From: Chromatiales bacterium
GTDB taxonomy: Bacteria > Pseudomonadota > Gammaproteobacteria > UBA6429 > Thiohalophilaceae
Assembly (NCBI GenBank): GCA_027032075.1
Contig: JALVOC010000183.1
Location: forward strand, 22,435-86,434
Direction: 5' to 3'
DNA: 64,000 nt
Position numbers and translations under genes: made by a program. This document shows positions 52,519 to 62,034 of this stretch, piece by piece (the stretch's first letter is position 1; each line of letters opens with the position of its first letter). The notes beneath the pieces are model-generated. The model saw only the letters and a program-made list of their open reading frames with translations. It made no database searches and was not told where the DNA came from.

Positions 52519-53250
52519 TTATTTTTTCATGAATTTTCTGACGTGTGGCAAGTGCCGGCGGCTGACTTCCAGGGTTTTGTCATTGTGTTTGAGCCGGATG
52601 CGGCAGTGCCCCTCCGCCGTCTTTTCCAGCGCAGCGATTTGTGTGACGGCAACCAGGGCATTGCGGTGGATGCGCATAAAGCTGTGCGGAAATTTTTCCT
52701 CCAGCCGGGTGAGGGGTTCTTCGATCAGGTCTTCGCCTCGATGATGGCAGACGGTGACATATTTGTGTTCAGCCTGGAAATAGAGGATTTCCTCAACCGG
52801 AATGAGACGGATCTCGCCCTTGAAGCGGGCGCTGATGTGGCTGGGTTCACTTGCGGTGTTTTTGATATCCCCAAGCGCCTGCAGTTGGGCACGGTTGAGT
52901 TGCCGCGTGGCCTCGAGTGCCTGTTGCAGGTGTTCCTTGCGTACCGGTTTGAGCAGGTAATCCACCGCATGGGTTTTAAACGCCGGCAGGGCGTAGTCGT
53001 TATAGGCGGTGGTAAAGATGATTGCCGGCCTGGTTTCCAGTTTGCCGAGGTGCTCGGCGGTTTCCAGCCCGTCCATGCCGGGCATGCGGATGTCCAGCAG
53101 CACCACATCGGGTTCGTATTTCTGGATCGCCTGCAGGGCCTCATATCCGTTTCCGGCCTCCGCCACGACTTCATAGGCAGTCATGCTGCTCAGCATGCTG
53201 CGCAGGCGGGAACGGGCCGGCAGTTCATCATCGACGATCAGGATCTTCAT
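52519..53250 (-). CDS. algR: LytTR response regulator AlgR
   Basis: This 243-aa response regulator has a receiver domain (acid pocket D7, D8; phosphoacceptor D53 in DVVLLDIRMPG; K in YLLKPV) and a LytTR DNA-binding domain from about 138 to the end (ILYFQAEHKYVTVCHHRGED; SFMRIHRNALVAV). In Pseudomonas, AlgR controls alginate, type IV pili and virulence; the chromosomal place beside hemC and argH is the same. Its start overlaps the 3' end of the kinase gene by 23 bases. Confidence 0.92.
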   Translation of the reverse strand: MKILIVDDELPARSRLRSMLSSMTAYEVVAEAGNGYEALQAIQKYEPDVVLLDIRMPGMDGLETAEHLGKLETRPAIIFTTAYNDYALPAFKTHAVDYLLKPVRKEHLQQALEATRQLNRAQLQALGDIKNTASEPSHISARFKGEIRLIPVEEILYFQAEHKYVTVCHHRGEDLIEEPLTRLEEKFPHSFMRIHRNALVAVTQIAALEKTAEGHCRIRLKHNDKTLEVSRRHLPHVRKFMKK

Positions 53251-54301
53251 GCTGGACCTGGTAAGGGAAGTGGATGGTGACCTGGTAGGCATCCTGTGAG
53301 CTGTCTATTTTCAGACCGCCCTGGGAGCCATACAGGGTGGTGAGACGCTGTTTTATGTTTTCCTGCGCCAACTGGTTACCGGCTGACTGCTGTTGCCGGT
53401 TGTCGTTCAGTGGATTGCGGATGGTGATCTCGATTTGCTTTTTATCGAGGTGTCCGCTGATCGAGATACACCCTCCCGTGGTCAAGGGTTCGATGCCGTG
53501 ATAAATGGCGTTTTCCAGTAACGGCTGGATGATCAGCGGCGGCACCAGTGCATCCTCTGGCAGTTGTTGCACATCCCATTCCTGTTGCAGGCGATCCCCC
53601 AGGCGCAGCGCCTCGATTTCCAGATAACGGCGGCAAAGCGCCAGTTCCTCGTGCAGGGGAATGCGTTGCCGTGCATCGCTCAGGCTGGCGCGAAACAGGT
53701 CGGCGAGGTTTTCCACCGCCTCTTCGGCCTGCTGCGGCTGGCCGTGTACCAGGCTGGCGATGGTATTCATGCTGTTGAAAAGGAAATGGGGGCGGATACG
53801 GGATTGCAGCGCCTGCAGGCGGGCCTCACTTTCCGCCTGCACGTTTCGCTGCCACTGTTTCTGTACATAGAAATAGCGTAGCACCGGGCCGCTGATGAGG
53901 GCGCCAATGGCGAGGTTGCGGCTGAGAAAGTGCCAGTGCCAGGCCAGAGTGGCGTGATTGGTGGGTCGATACACCAGCCAGTACGCCAGTTCGGTCACGC
54001 CGATGATCACCAGCAGGATCAGAAGATAACTGATGATCCCCGCCTGACTGTTACTCAGGCCGCAAAGCCGGGGGCGGGCAAGACACAGCACGGCGCAACT
54101 GCCAAGGGCGCACCATTGGACGTAGAGCGAGATCATGCCCAGGTTGTTCAGACGTGCCTGCAGCGGGATCTCCAGCGGTGCCAGGGCAAGTACAAACGCG
54201 GCCAGTTCTGCAATGATCACCACCACAAACACCATGCGCATCGCGCAGAAGTCGGGCAGGAAAAGCTCCTCACAATTCTGGTTTTTGGCTGTCAGCGGCA
54301 T
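53228..54301 (-). CDS. algZ: LytS-type sensor histidine kinase AlgZ/FimS
   Basis: This 357-aa kinase has about four membrane helices in residues 15-145 and a His_kinase domain: the phosphoacceptor motif RIRPHFLFNSMNTIASLVHG near 170, and a degenerate ATPase domain with LLENAIYHGIEPL (N-box) and a short G-box. AlgZ is the cognate partner of AlgR. I take the ATG at 54301. Divergent from argH, 190 bases apart. Confidence 0.92.
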   Translation of the reverse strand: MPLTAKNQNCEELFLPDFCAMRMVFVVVIIAELAAFVLALAPLEIPLQARLNNLGMISLYVQWCALGSCAVLCLARPRLCGLSNSQAGIISYLLILLVIIGVTELAYWLVYRPTNHATLAWHWHFLSRNLAIGALISGPVLRYFYVQKQWQRNVQAESEARLQALQSRIRPHFLFNSMNTIASLVHGQPQQAEEAVENLADLFRASLSDARQRIPLHEELALCRRYLEIEALRLGDRLQQEWDVQQLPEDALVPPLIIQPLLENAIYHGIEPLTTGGCISISGHLDKKQIEITIRNPLNDNRQQQSAGNQLAQENIKQRLTTLYGSQGGLKIDSSQDAYQVTIHFPYQVQHEDPDRR

Positions 54302-54491
54302 AAGGCTTGTCTGATTTCCATTAATTATTACGCAAACATAGCAGGAATGACACATATTCCGGCGGGTCCTGCCGCACGAACCTGCGATGTGGCCGGCACG
54401 GGTGGCGGTGCCGGTCCGACTGTGCCATGCGCCTTTTTAACAAAACCGGTATACTCGCGCTTTGCATGAAGAATGATGCGAACAGGCTGCA

Positions 54492-55904
54492 ATGAGTGAT
54501 GCTGACAATACAGACAAGCCCTGGGCGGGGCGGTTTACCGAACCGACGGATGCCTTCGTGGAGGCTTTTACCGCTTCGGTAGGATTCGACAAACGCCTTT
54601 ACCGGCATGATATCGCCGGTTCGATTGCGCATGCAAAAATGCTGGCACACGTGGGGATCCTCACAGAAAAGGAATGCGCAGCGATCATCGAGGGTTTGCA
54701 GGAAATCGCCCTGGAAATCGAGCGGGGTGAGTTTGCCTGGTCAACCGCACTGGAAGACGTGCACATGAATATCGAGGCACGCCTGACGGATCGTATCGGC
54801 GTAACCGGCAAGAAACTGCACACCGGCCGTTCCCGCAACGATCAGGTGGCGACCGATATCCGGCTTTACCTGCGTGAGCAGATCAAGCTGCTGGCGGCCG
54901 AGGTGGAGCGCTTGCAGCAGGGGCTGTTACAGCTGGCGGAGGAGGAAGCCGGGACGGTGATGCCCGGATTTACGCATCTGCAAACCGCCCAGCCGGTGAC
55001 CTTTGGTCATCATATGCTTGCCTGGGTGGAGATGCTGATGCGTGATCAGGCGCGTTTTGAAGACTGTTACAAGCGCGTGAATGTCATGCCGCTGGGGGCC
55101 GCTGCGCTGGCGGGTACCACCTATCCGATCGATCGTGAATTCACCGCGCGTGAACTGGGCTTTGACGCGATTGCGGAAAACTCGCTGGATGCGGTAAGCG
55201 ATCGTGATTTTGCCATCGAATTTGTTGCTGCCGCCTCGACATTGATGATGCACCTGTCACGTTTCTCCGAAGAACTGATCCTCTGGAGTTCCGCCCAGTT
55301 TGATTTCGTTGATCTGGGTGACAGTTTTTGCACCGGTTCCTCCATCATGCCGCAGAAGAAAAACCCGGACGTGCCGGAACTGGTGCGCGGCAAAACCGGA
55401 CGCATTTACGGCCACCTGATGGCTCTGCTGACCCTGATGAAGGGCCAGCCGCTGGCCTACAACAAGGACAACCAGGAGGACAAGGAGCCGTTGTTCGATA
55501 CGCTCGACAACCTCAAGGGTTGCCTGCGGCTGTTTGCCGATATGATGCCGCAGATCGGCGTCAAGCGTGACAACATGCGTGAGGCGGCACGGCGCGGTTT
55601 TTCCACGGCAACCGATTTGGCGGATTACCTGGTGCGCAAGGGAGTGGCGTTTCGCGATGCGCATGAAGTGGTGGGCAAGGCGGTACGTTATGGCGTGGAG
55701 TGCGGCAAGGATCTCTCGGAGATGGATCTTGCCGAATTGCAGCAGTTCAGCCAGGTGATCGAGCAGGATGTCTTCGATGTTCTCACCCTGGAAGGCTCAC
55801 TCGCGGCGAGGAACCATATTGGTGGTACCGCACCGCAACAGGTACACGCGGCAATCGCACGCGCACGCCAGAGGTTGTCGCAGTTCAGGCTGTTGCAGGA
55901 ATGA
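54492..55904 (+). CDS. argH: Argininosuccinate lyase
   Basis: This 470-aa enzyme splits argininosuccinate to arginine and fumarate. The family signature [12 protein letters not shown] is at about 282-293 with the catalytic serine; [13 protein letters not shown] (about 116) and [12 protein letters not shown] (about 163) are also intact. The 5' region contains TATACT about 36 bases before the start as a -10 candidate. The location next to algZR and hemC is standard in Gammaproteobacteria. Confidence 0.97.
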   Translation: MSDADNTDKPWAGRFTEPTDAFVEAFTASVGFDKRLYRHDIAGSIAHAKMLAHVGILTEKECAAIIEGLQEIALEIERGEFAWSTALEDVHMNIEARLTDRIGVTGKKLHTGRSRNDQVATDIRLYLREQIKLLAAEVERLQQGLLQLAEEEAGTVMPGFTHLQTAQPVTFGHHMLAWVEMLMRDQARFEDCYKRVNVMPLGAAALAGTTYPIDREFTARELGFDAIAENSLDAVSDRDFAIEFVAAASTLMMHLSRFSEELILWSSAQFDFVDLGDSFCTGSSIMPQKKNPDVPELVRGKTGRIYGHLMALLTLMKGQPLAYNKDNQEDKEPLFDTLDNLKGCLRLFADMMPQIGVKRDNMREAARRGFSTATDLADYLVRKGVAFRDAHEVVGKAVRYGVECGKDLSEMDLAELQQFSQVIEQDVFDVLTLEGSLAARNHIGGTAPQQVHAAIARARQRLSQFRLLQE

Positions 55905-55934
55905 AGGCATTCAAAGGGTGAAAGGGCGGGGATG

Positions 55935-56525
55935 TCATTTCGCCGTCAGGCAGCGGAAGGCATGGTGGTTTGCCAGAAGATAACCCATCACACCGATGGC
56001 GGTACCTGCTGTATTGGCTATCAGATCATAAGCGGATGAATAGCGTCCCGGTATCCAGTAGTACTGCAGCGATTCCAGCAGAATACTGATCATCATTCCC
56101 AGACTGATGGCAACAACGATGTGCCGCAAGCTCTCCTTGTGACCCTGCCGGTAAGCCATTGCCGCCATGGCAAGGAAACCCAGCGGGATAAAGCCGGTGA
56201 TGTTCACCAGCAGATCAAAGAACCCGACGTTTCCCAGGTGAAACAGCCGGGTGGAGTGGGCCGCCTGGAAATCACCGGGATGCAGGCCCATGAACAGAAT
56301 CCCGGCCAGATAGACACCGAACAACAGCCAGTCCCATTTACGTTGATTGGGTAACAGCAGACGCCGCAGGCTGATGAGGATCAGGATGCAGCCGATGACG
56401 ATGCCGGCCAGTTGGTCGTAACCGATGCCGGCACTACCGAGATGAAACAGATCCGGCAGGAGGGACAACAGGATAAGCAGACCGCCGCTCAGGGTCAGCA
56501 GGGTTTCAAAACAAGAGATCCTCAT
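55935..56525 (-). CDS. VanZ family membrane protein
   Basis: This 196-aa protein has about five to six membrane helices and the VanZ-like core (HLGNVGFFDLLVNITGFIPL, SILLESLQYYWIPGRYSSAYD-LIANTAGTAIG with the E-x-x-Q and D-x-x-x-N motifs). VanZ is linked to teicoplanin resistance in Gram-positives; in proteobacteria such proteins are likely envelope-related with unknown function. Convergent with argH. Confidence 0.85.
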   Translation of the reverse strand: MRISCFETLLTLSGGLLILLSLLPDLFHLGSAGIGYDQLAGIVIGCILILISLRRLLLPNQRKWDWLLFGVYLAGILFMGLHPGDFQAAHSTRLFHLGNVGFFDLLVNITGFIPLGFLAMAAMAYRQGHKESLRHIVVAISLGMMISILLESLQYYWIPGRYSSAYDLIANTAGTAIGVMGYLLANHHAFRCLTAK

Positions 56526-56585
56526 CCTTTTGATAACGTTCTTCCCGGCGGTTTTGCAAATGAATAGTGCAAGAAATGTCCTGTT

Positions 56586-57431
56586 TCAGTCGCCGCCCTG
56601 CTCCATGTTTTCCCGTGCGCGCAGCAGCAGCAATTCAGAGTCATCCCCTTTGCGCCAGGCGGCAATGCCCAGCCTGGCAGCGATCCTGAAGCTGTCCGTC
56701 TCCTCCTGCCCCTCGATAACCAGCCTCTCCAGCCGTGACTGAATCAACTCAGCCAGTTTTCGGGTTGACGCGAGATCGGTCTCCGGCAGGATGAGCAGAA
56801 ACTCGTTCTCGGCAAGCCGGCCGATGGTATCTGCCCAGCGTAACTGATCGTTGAGCATGTTGCGAATGGCGATGAGCAACGGTTTGTTGTCATGCGCTTC
56901 GTGCTGTTGCGCAAACTGTGCCAGGTTGCTCAACTGCAGCAGGAGAACGGAGAGGGGATTGCCGTAACGGCGGCTGCGGGAGACCTGGGATTCGAGGTTG
57001 TTGAAGAGGGCGCGGCGGTTGGGCATGCCGGTTTCGGCATCGGTGACGGTGAGTTCCTCCACGATGTTTTGCAACTGCTGGCGTTGCTGCATGAGGTATT
57101 TGACCGGTGTGGCATCGGTGAAGTACTGCACCATGCTGCCGTCATCGAGGGAAACGCTCTTACCAATGAGCCACAGCTCCTCACCATGATCATCCGCCGG
57201 CAGATTGACGGTGGCTTCCGGCTGGAACAGTGGTTGCAGGGGTTCGGGCACAGTCTCGACGGTATTGTCGGCGAGCAATTCGGCGCGCTTGCCCAGCCAG
57301 GCGTGCAGGGTTTCATTGATGCCGCACACGGCGCCACTGGCATCGAGCAGCAGCATGCCGACAGGGCACGCTTCGAGCAGTCGCCGGGTTTGGTGGGAAT
57401 CCAGTTTGTTCAGCATTTTCGATCCTGCCAT
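56586..57431 (-). CDS. PAS and degenerate GGDEF domain protein
   Basis: This 281-aa protein has a PAS domain (residues 12-110, VGMLLLDASGAVCGINETLH) and a GGDEF-fold domain (about 125-281, TDAETGMPNRRALFNNLESQ). The active-site motif is LAENEF in place of GGDEF, and no downstream substitutes are seen, so it should not make cyclic di-GMP; it may bind GTP or a protein. No I-site RxxD is evident. Divergent from cyaA, 153 bases apart. Confidence 0.88.
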   Translation of the reverse strand: MAGSKMLNKLDSHQTRRLLEACPVGMLLLDASGAVCGINETLHAWLGKRAELLADNTVETVPEPLQPLFQPEATVNLPADDHGEELWLIGKSVSLDDGSMVQYFTDATPVKYLMQQRQQLQNIVEELTVTDAETGMPNRRALFNNLESQVSRSRRYGNPLSVLLLQLSNLAQFAQQHEAHDNKPLLIAIRNMLNDQLRWADTIGRLAENEFLLILPETDLASTRKLAELIQSRLERLVIEGQEETDSFRIAARLGIAAWRKGDDSELLLLRARENMEQGGD

Positions 57432-57584
57432 GGCTATCCGAACATAAGCTACCCCCTGTGCGGGATTGGTGCAAGTAGGTAAATAAAATTAGTAAAAACA
57501 ATAACATAGCGTTTTGTTGGGGCTGTTATTGCGGCAGCAAAGGAAAGTGGAGAATTTCCGCAGGCGGCCGATAGATAAAAGGGT

Positions 57585-60425
57585 ATGAAGCCCCTTATTC
57601 GTCGTACCCCAACCCTCGATAGCGGCCATGATTTTCGCGCCATCAAGGCACGGTTTATCGAGCAGAACCGGCAAAGGTTGAGGCGCGCCTATGCCGATTT
57701 GCGCAGCGTGGAGCGGGAGTTTCTCGATCTTCTGCCGCTGCTGTTCCATGTCAACCACCCGATCCTGCCGGGCTACGTGGAGAAGGACACGCCCGCCGGT
57801 TTGCCCGAATTCTCGCCCTCCGGCATCGCGCTGGCGACCGCGCGGCGCCTGTTCAAAAGTTTTTCCTATAAAAAGCGTGCCTACCGGCGGTTTTATATCA
57901 ATTCACTTTTCATGATGGGCAGCACCGGCACCATCGCCTATTCGGACAAAAGCGATTTTGACATCTGGGTGGTGTATGACAGCAACCTGGAGGAAACGCA
58001 GGTCAGCCAGCTGCGGCAGAAAGTGGAACTGATTGAGCAATGGGCGCGCGCCAAGGGAGTGGAGGCAAATCTGTTTCTGGTGGATCCGGAACGTTTTCGC
58101 CAGGGTGAAAACGGTTTGCTGAGTGACGAAAGCAGTGGCAGCGCGGTGCATTATCTGTTGCTGGAAGAATTTTACCGCACCAGTGTCCTGCTTGCGGGCC
58201 GCTACCCCCTGTGGTGGCTGGTGCCACCGGAAGAAGAAAAAAATTATGACGAATATGCAGCGGAAATAAAACGCAAACGCCTGGTGCATGCCAGGGAGCA
58301 CGTCGACCTCGGGGGGCTGAATCATATCCGCGCAGACGAGTTTTATGGTGCCACCTTGTGGCTGTTGTACAAGAGCATTCATTCGCCCTACAAGTCGATG
58401 CTGAAGATTCTGTTGATGGAATCATATGCTACTGAATACCCACAAATCGATTTGCTCGGCCTGCGTTTCAAGGCAGAGATCTATGCGGCCCAGGATGATA
58501 TCAATCAGCTTGATCCCTATCTGATGATGCTGCACAAAGTGGAGGAGTTTTTGACCTGCGGTGGAGACAGTACTCGCCTGGAGCTGGCAAGGCGCAGCTT
58601 CTATTTCAAGGTGGGCGAGAAACTGAGTCAGGTAAAAAAGGAAAACTGGCGTTGCGAGCTGATGCAGGAACTGGTGGCAGAGTGGGGATGGCATCCCTCG
58701 CAGTTGCAGAGGCTCGATCAGCGTGATGAATGGAAGATCAATGCGGTAATGGAGGAACGCAAACACCTTATCCGTGAATTTACCAATACGTATCGCTATC
58801 TTTCACTGTTTGCGCGCACCAAGAGCGACAGCAATGCGATCCGTGCAGCGGACCTGAATATCCTCGGACGTAAATTGTATGCAGCGTTTGAGCGCAAGGC
58901 GGGGAAAATTGAAATCATCTACAAGGGGATCACCCCGAACCTGCTGGAGAGCCACATCAGCTTTCATGAAATGAAAACCAGGGAAGGCCAGTCCTACTGG
59001 ATGGTGTTCAGTGGCGTGATCCCGGAAAACGAGGTCAGCCTCCACTCCCCGTTAAAACGGGGCTACAGCCTGGTCGAACTGCTGGCATGGTGTTATTTCA
59101 ACAAGATCGTCAACCGCCGCACGATCATCGCGCTTTATTGCCAGAACAGCGATCTTACGGAAAAGGAGCTGCTCCTGCTGGTGGAGCAAATGTGCAAGAC
59201 GTTTCCGGATGAAGTGTTGAACATGCAGGCAATCGACGATATGCGCAAGCCCGCAAGGATAGTCGCCGTGGGAACCTACATCAACGTGGGGCTTGACCCG
59301 TTTTCGGAACGAAGCAAACGGGGGAAGCATCTCACCAGCAATCGTACCGATGCGTTGAAATACGGCGGCCGTCTGGAAAACCTGGCGTTGAGTATCGACC
59401 AGGTGATAGTGACCAGCTGGCAGGAGGTATTGACGTTTCGTTACCTGCACCTCGAGGGCCTGATGCAATGTATCCAGGATTATCTGAAATGGGCGCCACC
59501 CTCCTCCGGACAGACCCCACCGCGGATAAATGCGACCTGTTATTCCTCCTACCGTGGCACCTCCATCGCGCGGCGTATCGAAAGCCTCTTCAACGAAATT
59601 GTCGATATCTTTTACACCAGCGGTTACCCGGAAGGGACACGCTTCGTGCTCGGGGTGGAGTGGGAATACGTGGTGCTATGGATGGAAGAGGGAGTCATTC
59701 ATTATGAATCCCCCGGAGAATTTGATGCCTTGTTGAATTATCTCGCCAGGCAGCACAAGCAGTTTCACCAGATCGTGTTTGACAGCGAAACCCTGAATGA
59801 ACATGTGCTGCCGTTGATTTATCAGAAGAATATTGCCGGGCTGGTGCAGTGTTTCTACGAGATCAAGGGGGAGCGGGTGATGGTTTACATCCTTGATGAA
59901 AAGGGTTCCCTGGTGCAACAGGAAAAACCCTTTTACGATGTTGTCGGGCTGGTGAAACAATATCAGGAATTCTTCGACTCGGTGCGGGATCGCATCGAGT
60001 TTTTTGCGCAAAGCGGGCGTGAGGGGGATCAGGGTTTTGCCGCCGTGCAGTTCTACCGCATCGACAGGCATGCGGACGGGCACCGCAGCCTGAGACAGCA
60101 TACGATCAATCAATACGTCAAGCCGGCGCAGTATCTACGGGTGCAGGTTATCGTGGATCTTGTCGATAACCAGGAAGTGCTCAAGTTGTATTGTGAAGAG
60201 CAGGAATTTTCATCCCTCGAGTTCGGCGATTATGTGTATCAGGTGGTTTCCCAGTTTATTGTAACCGTGCGTGCCAGCAGGGAACCCTATCCGATTTATA
60301 TTACCGATATCGATTTGTCCCCCGCCATTCTGGCGGCAAATGCCGAACACAGCCAGTCGAGCCTGTACTTGCAGTACAAAAAACGCATCGAGGATCGCTT
60401 GCTGCAAGAACTGAAGAGAATCTGA
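57585..60425 (+). CDS. cyaA: Class I adenylate cyclase
   Basis: This 946-aa enzyme makes cAMP from ATP. The nucleotidyltransferase-like catalytic part is visible at about 105-125 (FMMGSTGTIAYSDKSDFDIW, with G-S and D-x-D). The remainder includes the domain of class I cyclases, longer than the enterobacterial 848 aa. The start MKPLIRRTPTLD fits the frame; a potential upstream extension does not exist. It ends exactly at the neighbouring convergent DUF302 gene; the two stop codons share TGATCA at 60,423-60,428. Confidence 0.92.
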   Translation: MKPLIRRTPTLDSGHDFRAIKARFIEQNRQRLRRAYADLRSVEREFLDLLPLLFHVNHPILPGYVEKDTPAGLPEFSPSGIALATARRLFKSFSYKKRAYRRFYINSLFMMGSTGTIAYSDKSDFDIWVVYDSNLEETQVSQLRQKVELIEQWARAKGVEANLFLVDPERFRQGENGLLSDESSGSAVHYLLLEEFYRTSVLLAGRYPLWWLVPPEEEKNYDEYAAEIKRKRLVHAREHVDLGGLNHIRADEFYGATLWLLYKSIHSPYKSMLKILLMESYATEYPQIDLLGLRFKAEIYAAQDDINQLDPYLMMLHKVEEFLTCGGDSTRLELARRSFYFKVGEKLSQVKKENWRCELMQELVAEWGWHPSQLQRLDQRDEWKINAVMEERKHLIREFTNTYRYLSLFARTKSDSNAIRAADLNILGRKLYAAFERKAGKIEIIYKGITPNLLESHISFHEMKTREGQSYWMVFSGVIPENEVSLHSPLKRGYSLVELLAWCYFNKIVNRRTIIALYCQNSDLTEKELLLLVEQMCKTFPDEVLNMQAIDDMRKPARIVAVGTYINVGLDPFSERSKRGKHLTSNRTDALKYGGRLENLALSIDQVIVTSWQEVLTFRYLHLEGLMQCIQDYLKWAPPSSGQTPPRINATCYSSYRGTSIARRIESLFNEIVDIFYTSGYPEGTRFVLGVEWEYVVLWMEEGVIHYESPGEFDALLNYLARQHKQFHQIVFDSETLNEHVLPLIYQKNIAGLVQCFYEIKGERVMVYILDEKGSLVQQEKPFYDVVGLVKQYQEFFDSVRDRIEFFAQSGREGDQGFAAVQFYRIDRHADGHRSLRQHTINQYVKPAQYLRVQVIVDLVDNQEVLKLYCEEQEFSSLEFGDYVYQVVSQFIVTVRASREPYPIYITDIDLSPAILAANAEHSQSSLYLQYKKRIEDRLLQELKRI

Positions 60426-60881
60426 TCAATCTTCCCGCATGTCGTGGAAAATCTTCACCAGATCGTCATGCCAGCGTTTGATGATGGCTTTCAGTTTTGG
60501 ATCGTCGCTGACAAACAGGTGTTCGGGATTGGGTGCAACCAGCAGGGTCTCGTCCTCTTCGGCGAAGATGGCGATCTTGTGAGGCAGATAGGGGATCAGC
60601 ATGGGATATTGGTCGGAAATCTGCCGGACCTCCTCCGGGCGGCCGAAAAAAACAATACGGTACTTGTCTGTTTTGAAGCCGCTTTTCGTCAGGCCGATAT
60701 CGACACGCTGTACCCGGCTCAACTTCTGGCCGTTTTTCTTCAGGACCGTTTGCAGTTTCAGCATCGATTCCGGGAAGGTGGCGGCGACACGCGCCATCAG
60801 CAGATCTTCCGCCTGCAATATCGGGCTGAACAAAAGGAGGAAGGCGGCAATGAGCAGGCATCCGGATGTCGGGAGCTTCAT
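60426..60881 (-). CDS. Secreted DUF302 protein
   Basis: This 151-aa periplasmic protein has a signal peptide (CLLIAAFLLLFSPILQA, cut before ED) and a DUF302 domain (YRIVFFGRPEEVRQISDQYP; LPHKIAIFAEEDETLLVAPN). It overlaps the cytochrome gene upstream by four bases (60,878-60,881), so they form an operon. The cytochrome gene itself carries a second DUF302 domain. DUF302 is found in sulfur oxidizers and may bind metals or haem; its function is not established to my knowledge. Confidence 0.88.
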   Translation of the reverse strand: MKLPTSGCLLIAAFLLLFSPILQAEDLLMARVAATFPESMLKLQTVLKKNGQKLSRVQRVDIGLTKSGFKTDKYRIVFFGRPEEVRQISDQYPMLIPYLPHKIAIFAEEDETLLVAPNPEHLFVSDDPKLKAIIKRWHDDLVKIFHDMRED

Positions 60882-61924
60882 AGGGTGGCATCCTCGATGA
60901 TTGACAGGTAGGTTTCACTCATTTCATTGCACAGCTTGTTCAGTTCCGCATTGTTGAACAGACTGGAAAGCCGCTTGGGGTTAATCGCATAGACTTTTAC
61001 CTTGCCGTTTTTTTCCACCGCGGTAATGCGGCAGGGCAGGAACAGGCCAACCCGTGGATCAATCGCCAGCGCCTTGTTAAGGGTGCTGAAATTGCAAAAA
61101 TAGACAATACGTTGCTTGGTGTTTTCCTTTTCGGGTTCCACCAGGCCGTAATCCAGGCTTTGTTCCCGGATCAGGCGGAAGTTATTGCCGACGGCGGCTT
61201 CCTTGATGTTTTTGATGGTGGTTTCGAGATCATAGGGCGAATCAAACACCATGGTGGCTTCTACGGATTCGACGGGTTGTTGCTCCAGCGGCAAGGGAAT
61301 GTTTTCGAAGGAGCGGACATACACCACGATGTCATTGATGTCCTGTTCGCTCAGCCCGTGTTTGCGGTAGGAGATCATCGGTGTTCCATCCCGTCCGTTC
61401 ATCAGCGCTTCCTTGATGAACTGGTCCGAGGCGGCCTTCAGGAACCCCGGGTTATTGAGGGCGGGCGCGATGATCGGCAGGTTGCGGGGACGCGAGAAAG
61501 TGACGCCCGTACCCTGCCCCCCTTCGCCATGCTGGCCGTGACAGGCGGCGCAATACTGCATGTATAACTTCTCGCCGTGTTTTACATCGCCGCTGATCGG
61601 TTTATCGGGGTAATTATAGGGTTTTCCATAGGACCAGCCGCGGATATATTTTACCAGCTGGGTGATATCGTCGTCCGTCAGACTGGGGAAGGCAGGCATC
61701 ACCCGGCCCGGCCGTCCCAGACGAATGGTGGTTCGCAGGTAATCATCGGTTACGCTATATTGAAAATCAGGCAGGGTTAACGGGACACCGACACCGCCGC
61801 TGCCATCATAACCGTGGCAGGCTGCACAGTGTTGCCGGAACAGCGCCTCGCCCGATTTTGCCATCAACGGGGTGGCGGCGATCAGCTGGGTGACGACGAG
61901 CAGTAACAGTGTTCGAATGAACAT
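60878..61924 (-). CDS. Dihaem cytochrome c-DUF302 fusion protein
   Basis: This 348-aa periplasmic protein has a signal peptide (1-22), two class I cytochrome c domains with CAACH at 33-37 and again near 130, distal methionines plausible in RVMPAFPSLTDDDI and GTPMISYRK, and a DUF302 domain from about 220 to the end (IVYFCNFSTLNKALAIDPRV, FLPCRITAVEKNGKVKVYAI). It is an electron carrier with an attached domain that is also encoded separately downstream. The pair may work as a redox complex in sulfur or respiratory metabolism; inference. A candidate FNR box is about 60 bases upstream of the start. Confidence 0.88.
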   Translation of the reverse strand: MFIRTLLLLVVTQLIAATPLMAKSGEALFRQHCAACHGYDGSGGVGVPLTLPDFQYSVTDDYLRTTIRLGRPGRVMPAFPSLTDDDITQLVKYIRGWSYGKPYNYPDKPISGDVKHGEKLYMQYCAACHGQHGEGGQGTGVTFSRPRNLPIIAPALNNPGFLKAASDQFIKEALMNGRDGTPMISYRKHGLSEQDINDIVVYVRSFENIPLPLEQQPVESVEATMVFDSPYDLETTIKNIKEAAVGNNFRLIREQSLDYGLVEPEKENTKQRIVYFCNFSTLNKALAIDPRVGLFLPCRITAVEKNGKVKVYAINPKRLSSLFNNAELNKLCNEMSETYLSIIEDATL

Positions 61925-61984
61925 GGGCAGTCTGATTCCGTATGGTTACCTATAGAGTGTAAACGACCGTTCCGGTGTGTACTA

Positions 61985-61998
61985 ATGATCCATATCAT
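61985..61998. promoter_or_regulatory. Candidate FNR/CRP-type box
   Basis: ATGAT-CCAT-ATCAT fits the FNR half sites (TTGAT-N4-ATCAA) with changed outer bases, and is symmetrical. It is centred about 67 bases upstream of the minus-strand cytochrome start and about 43 bases upstream of the plus-strand methyltransferase start. Either gene could be controlled by it. Confidence 0.45.
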
Positions 61999-62034
61999 GA
62001 TTTTCTAATATAGCAACATGGCATACGCAATACC

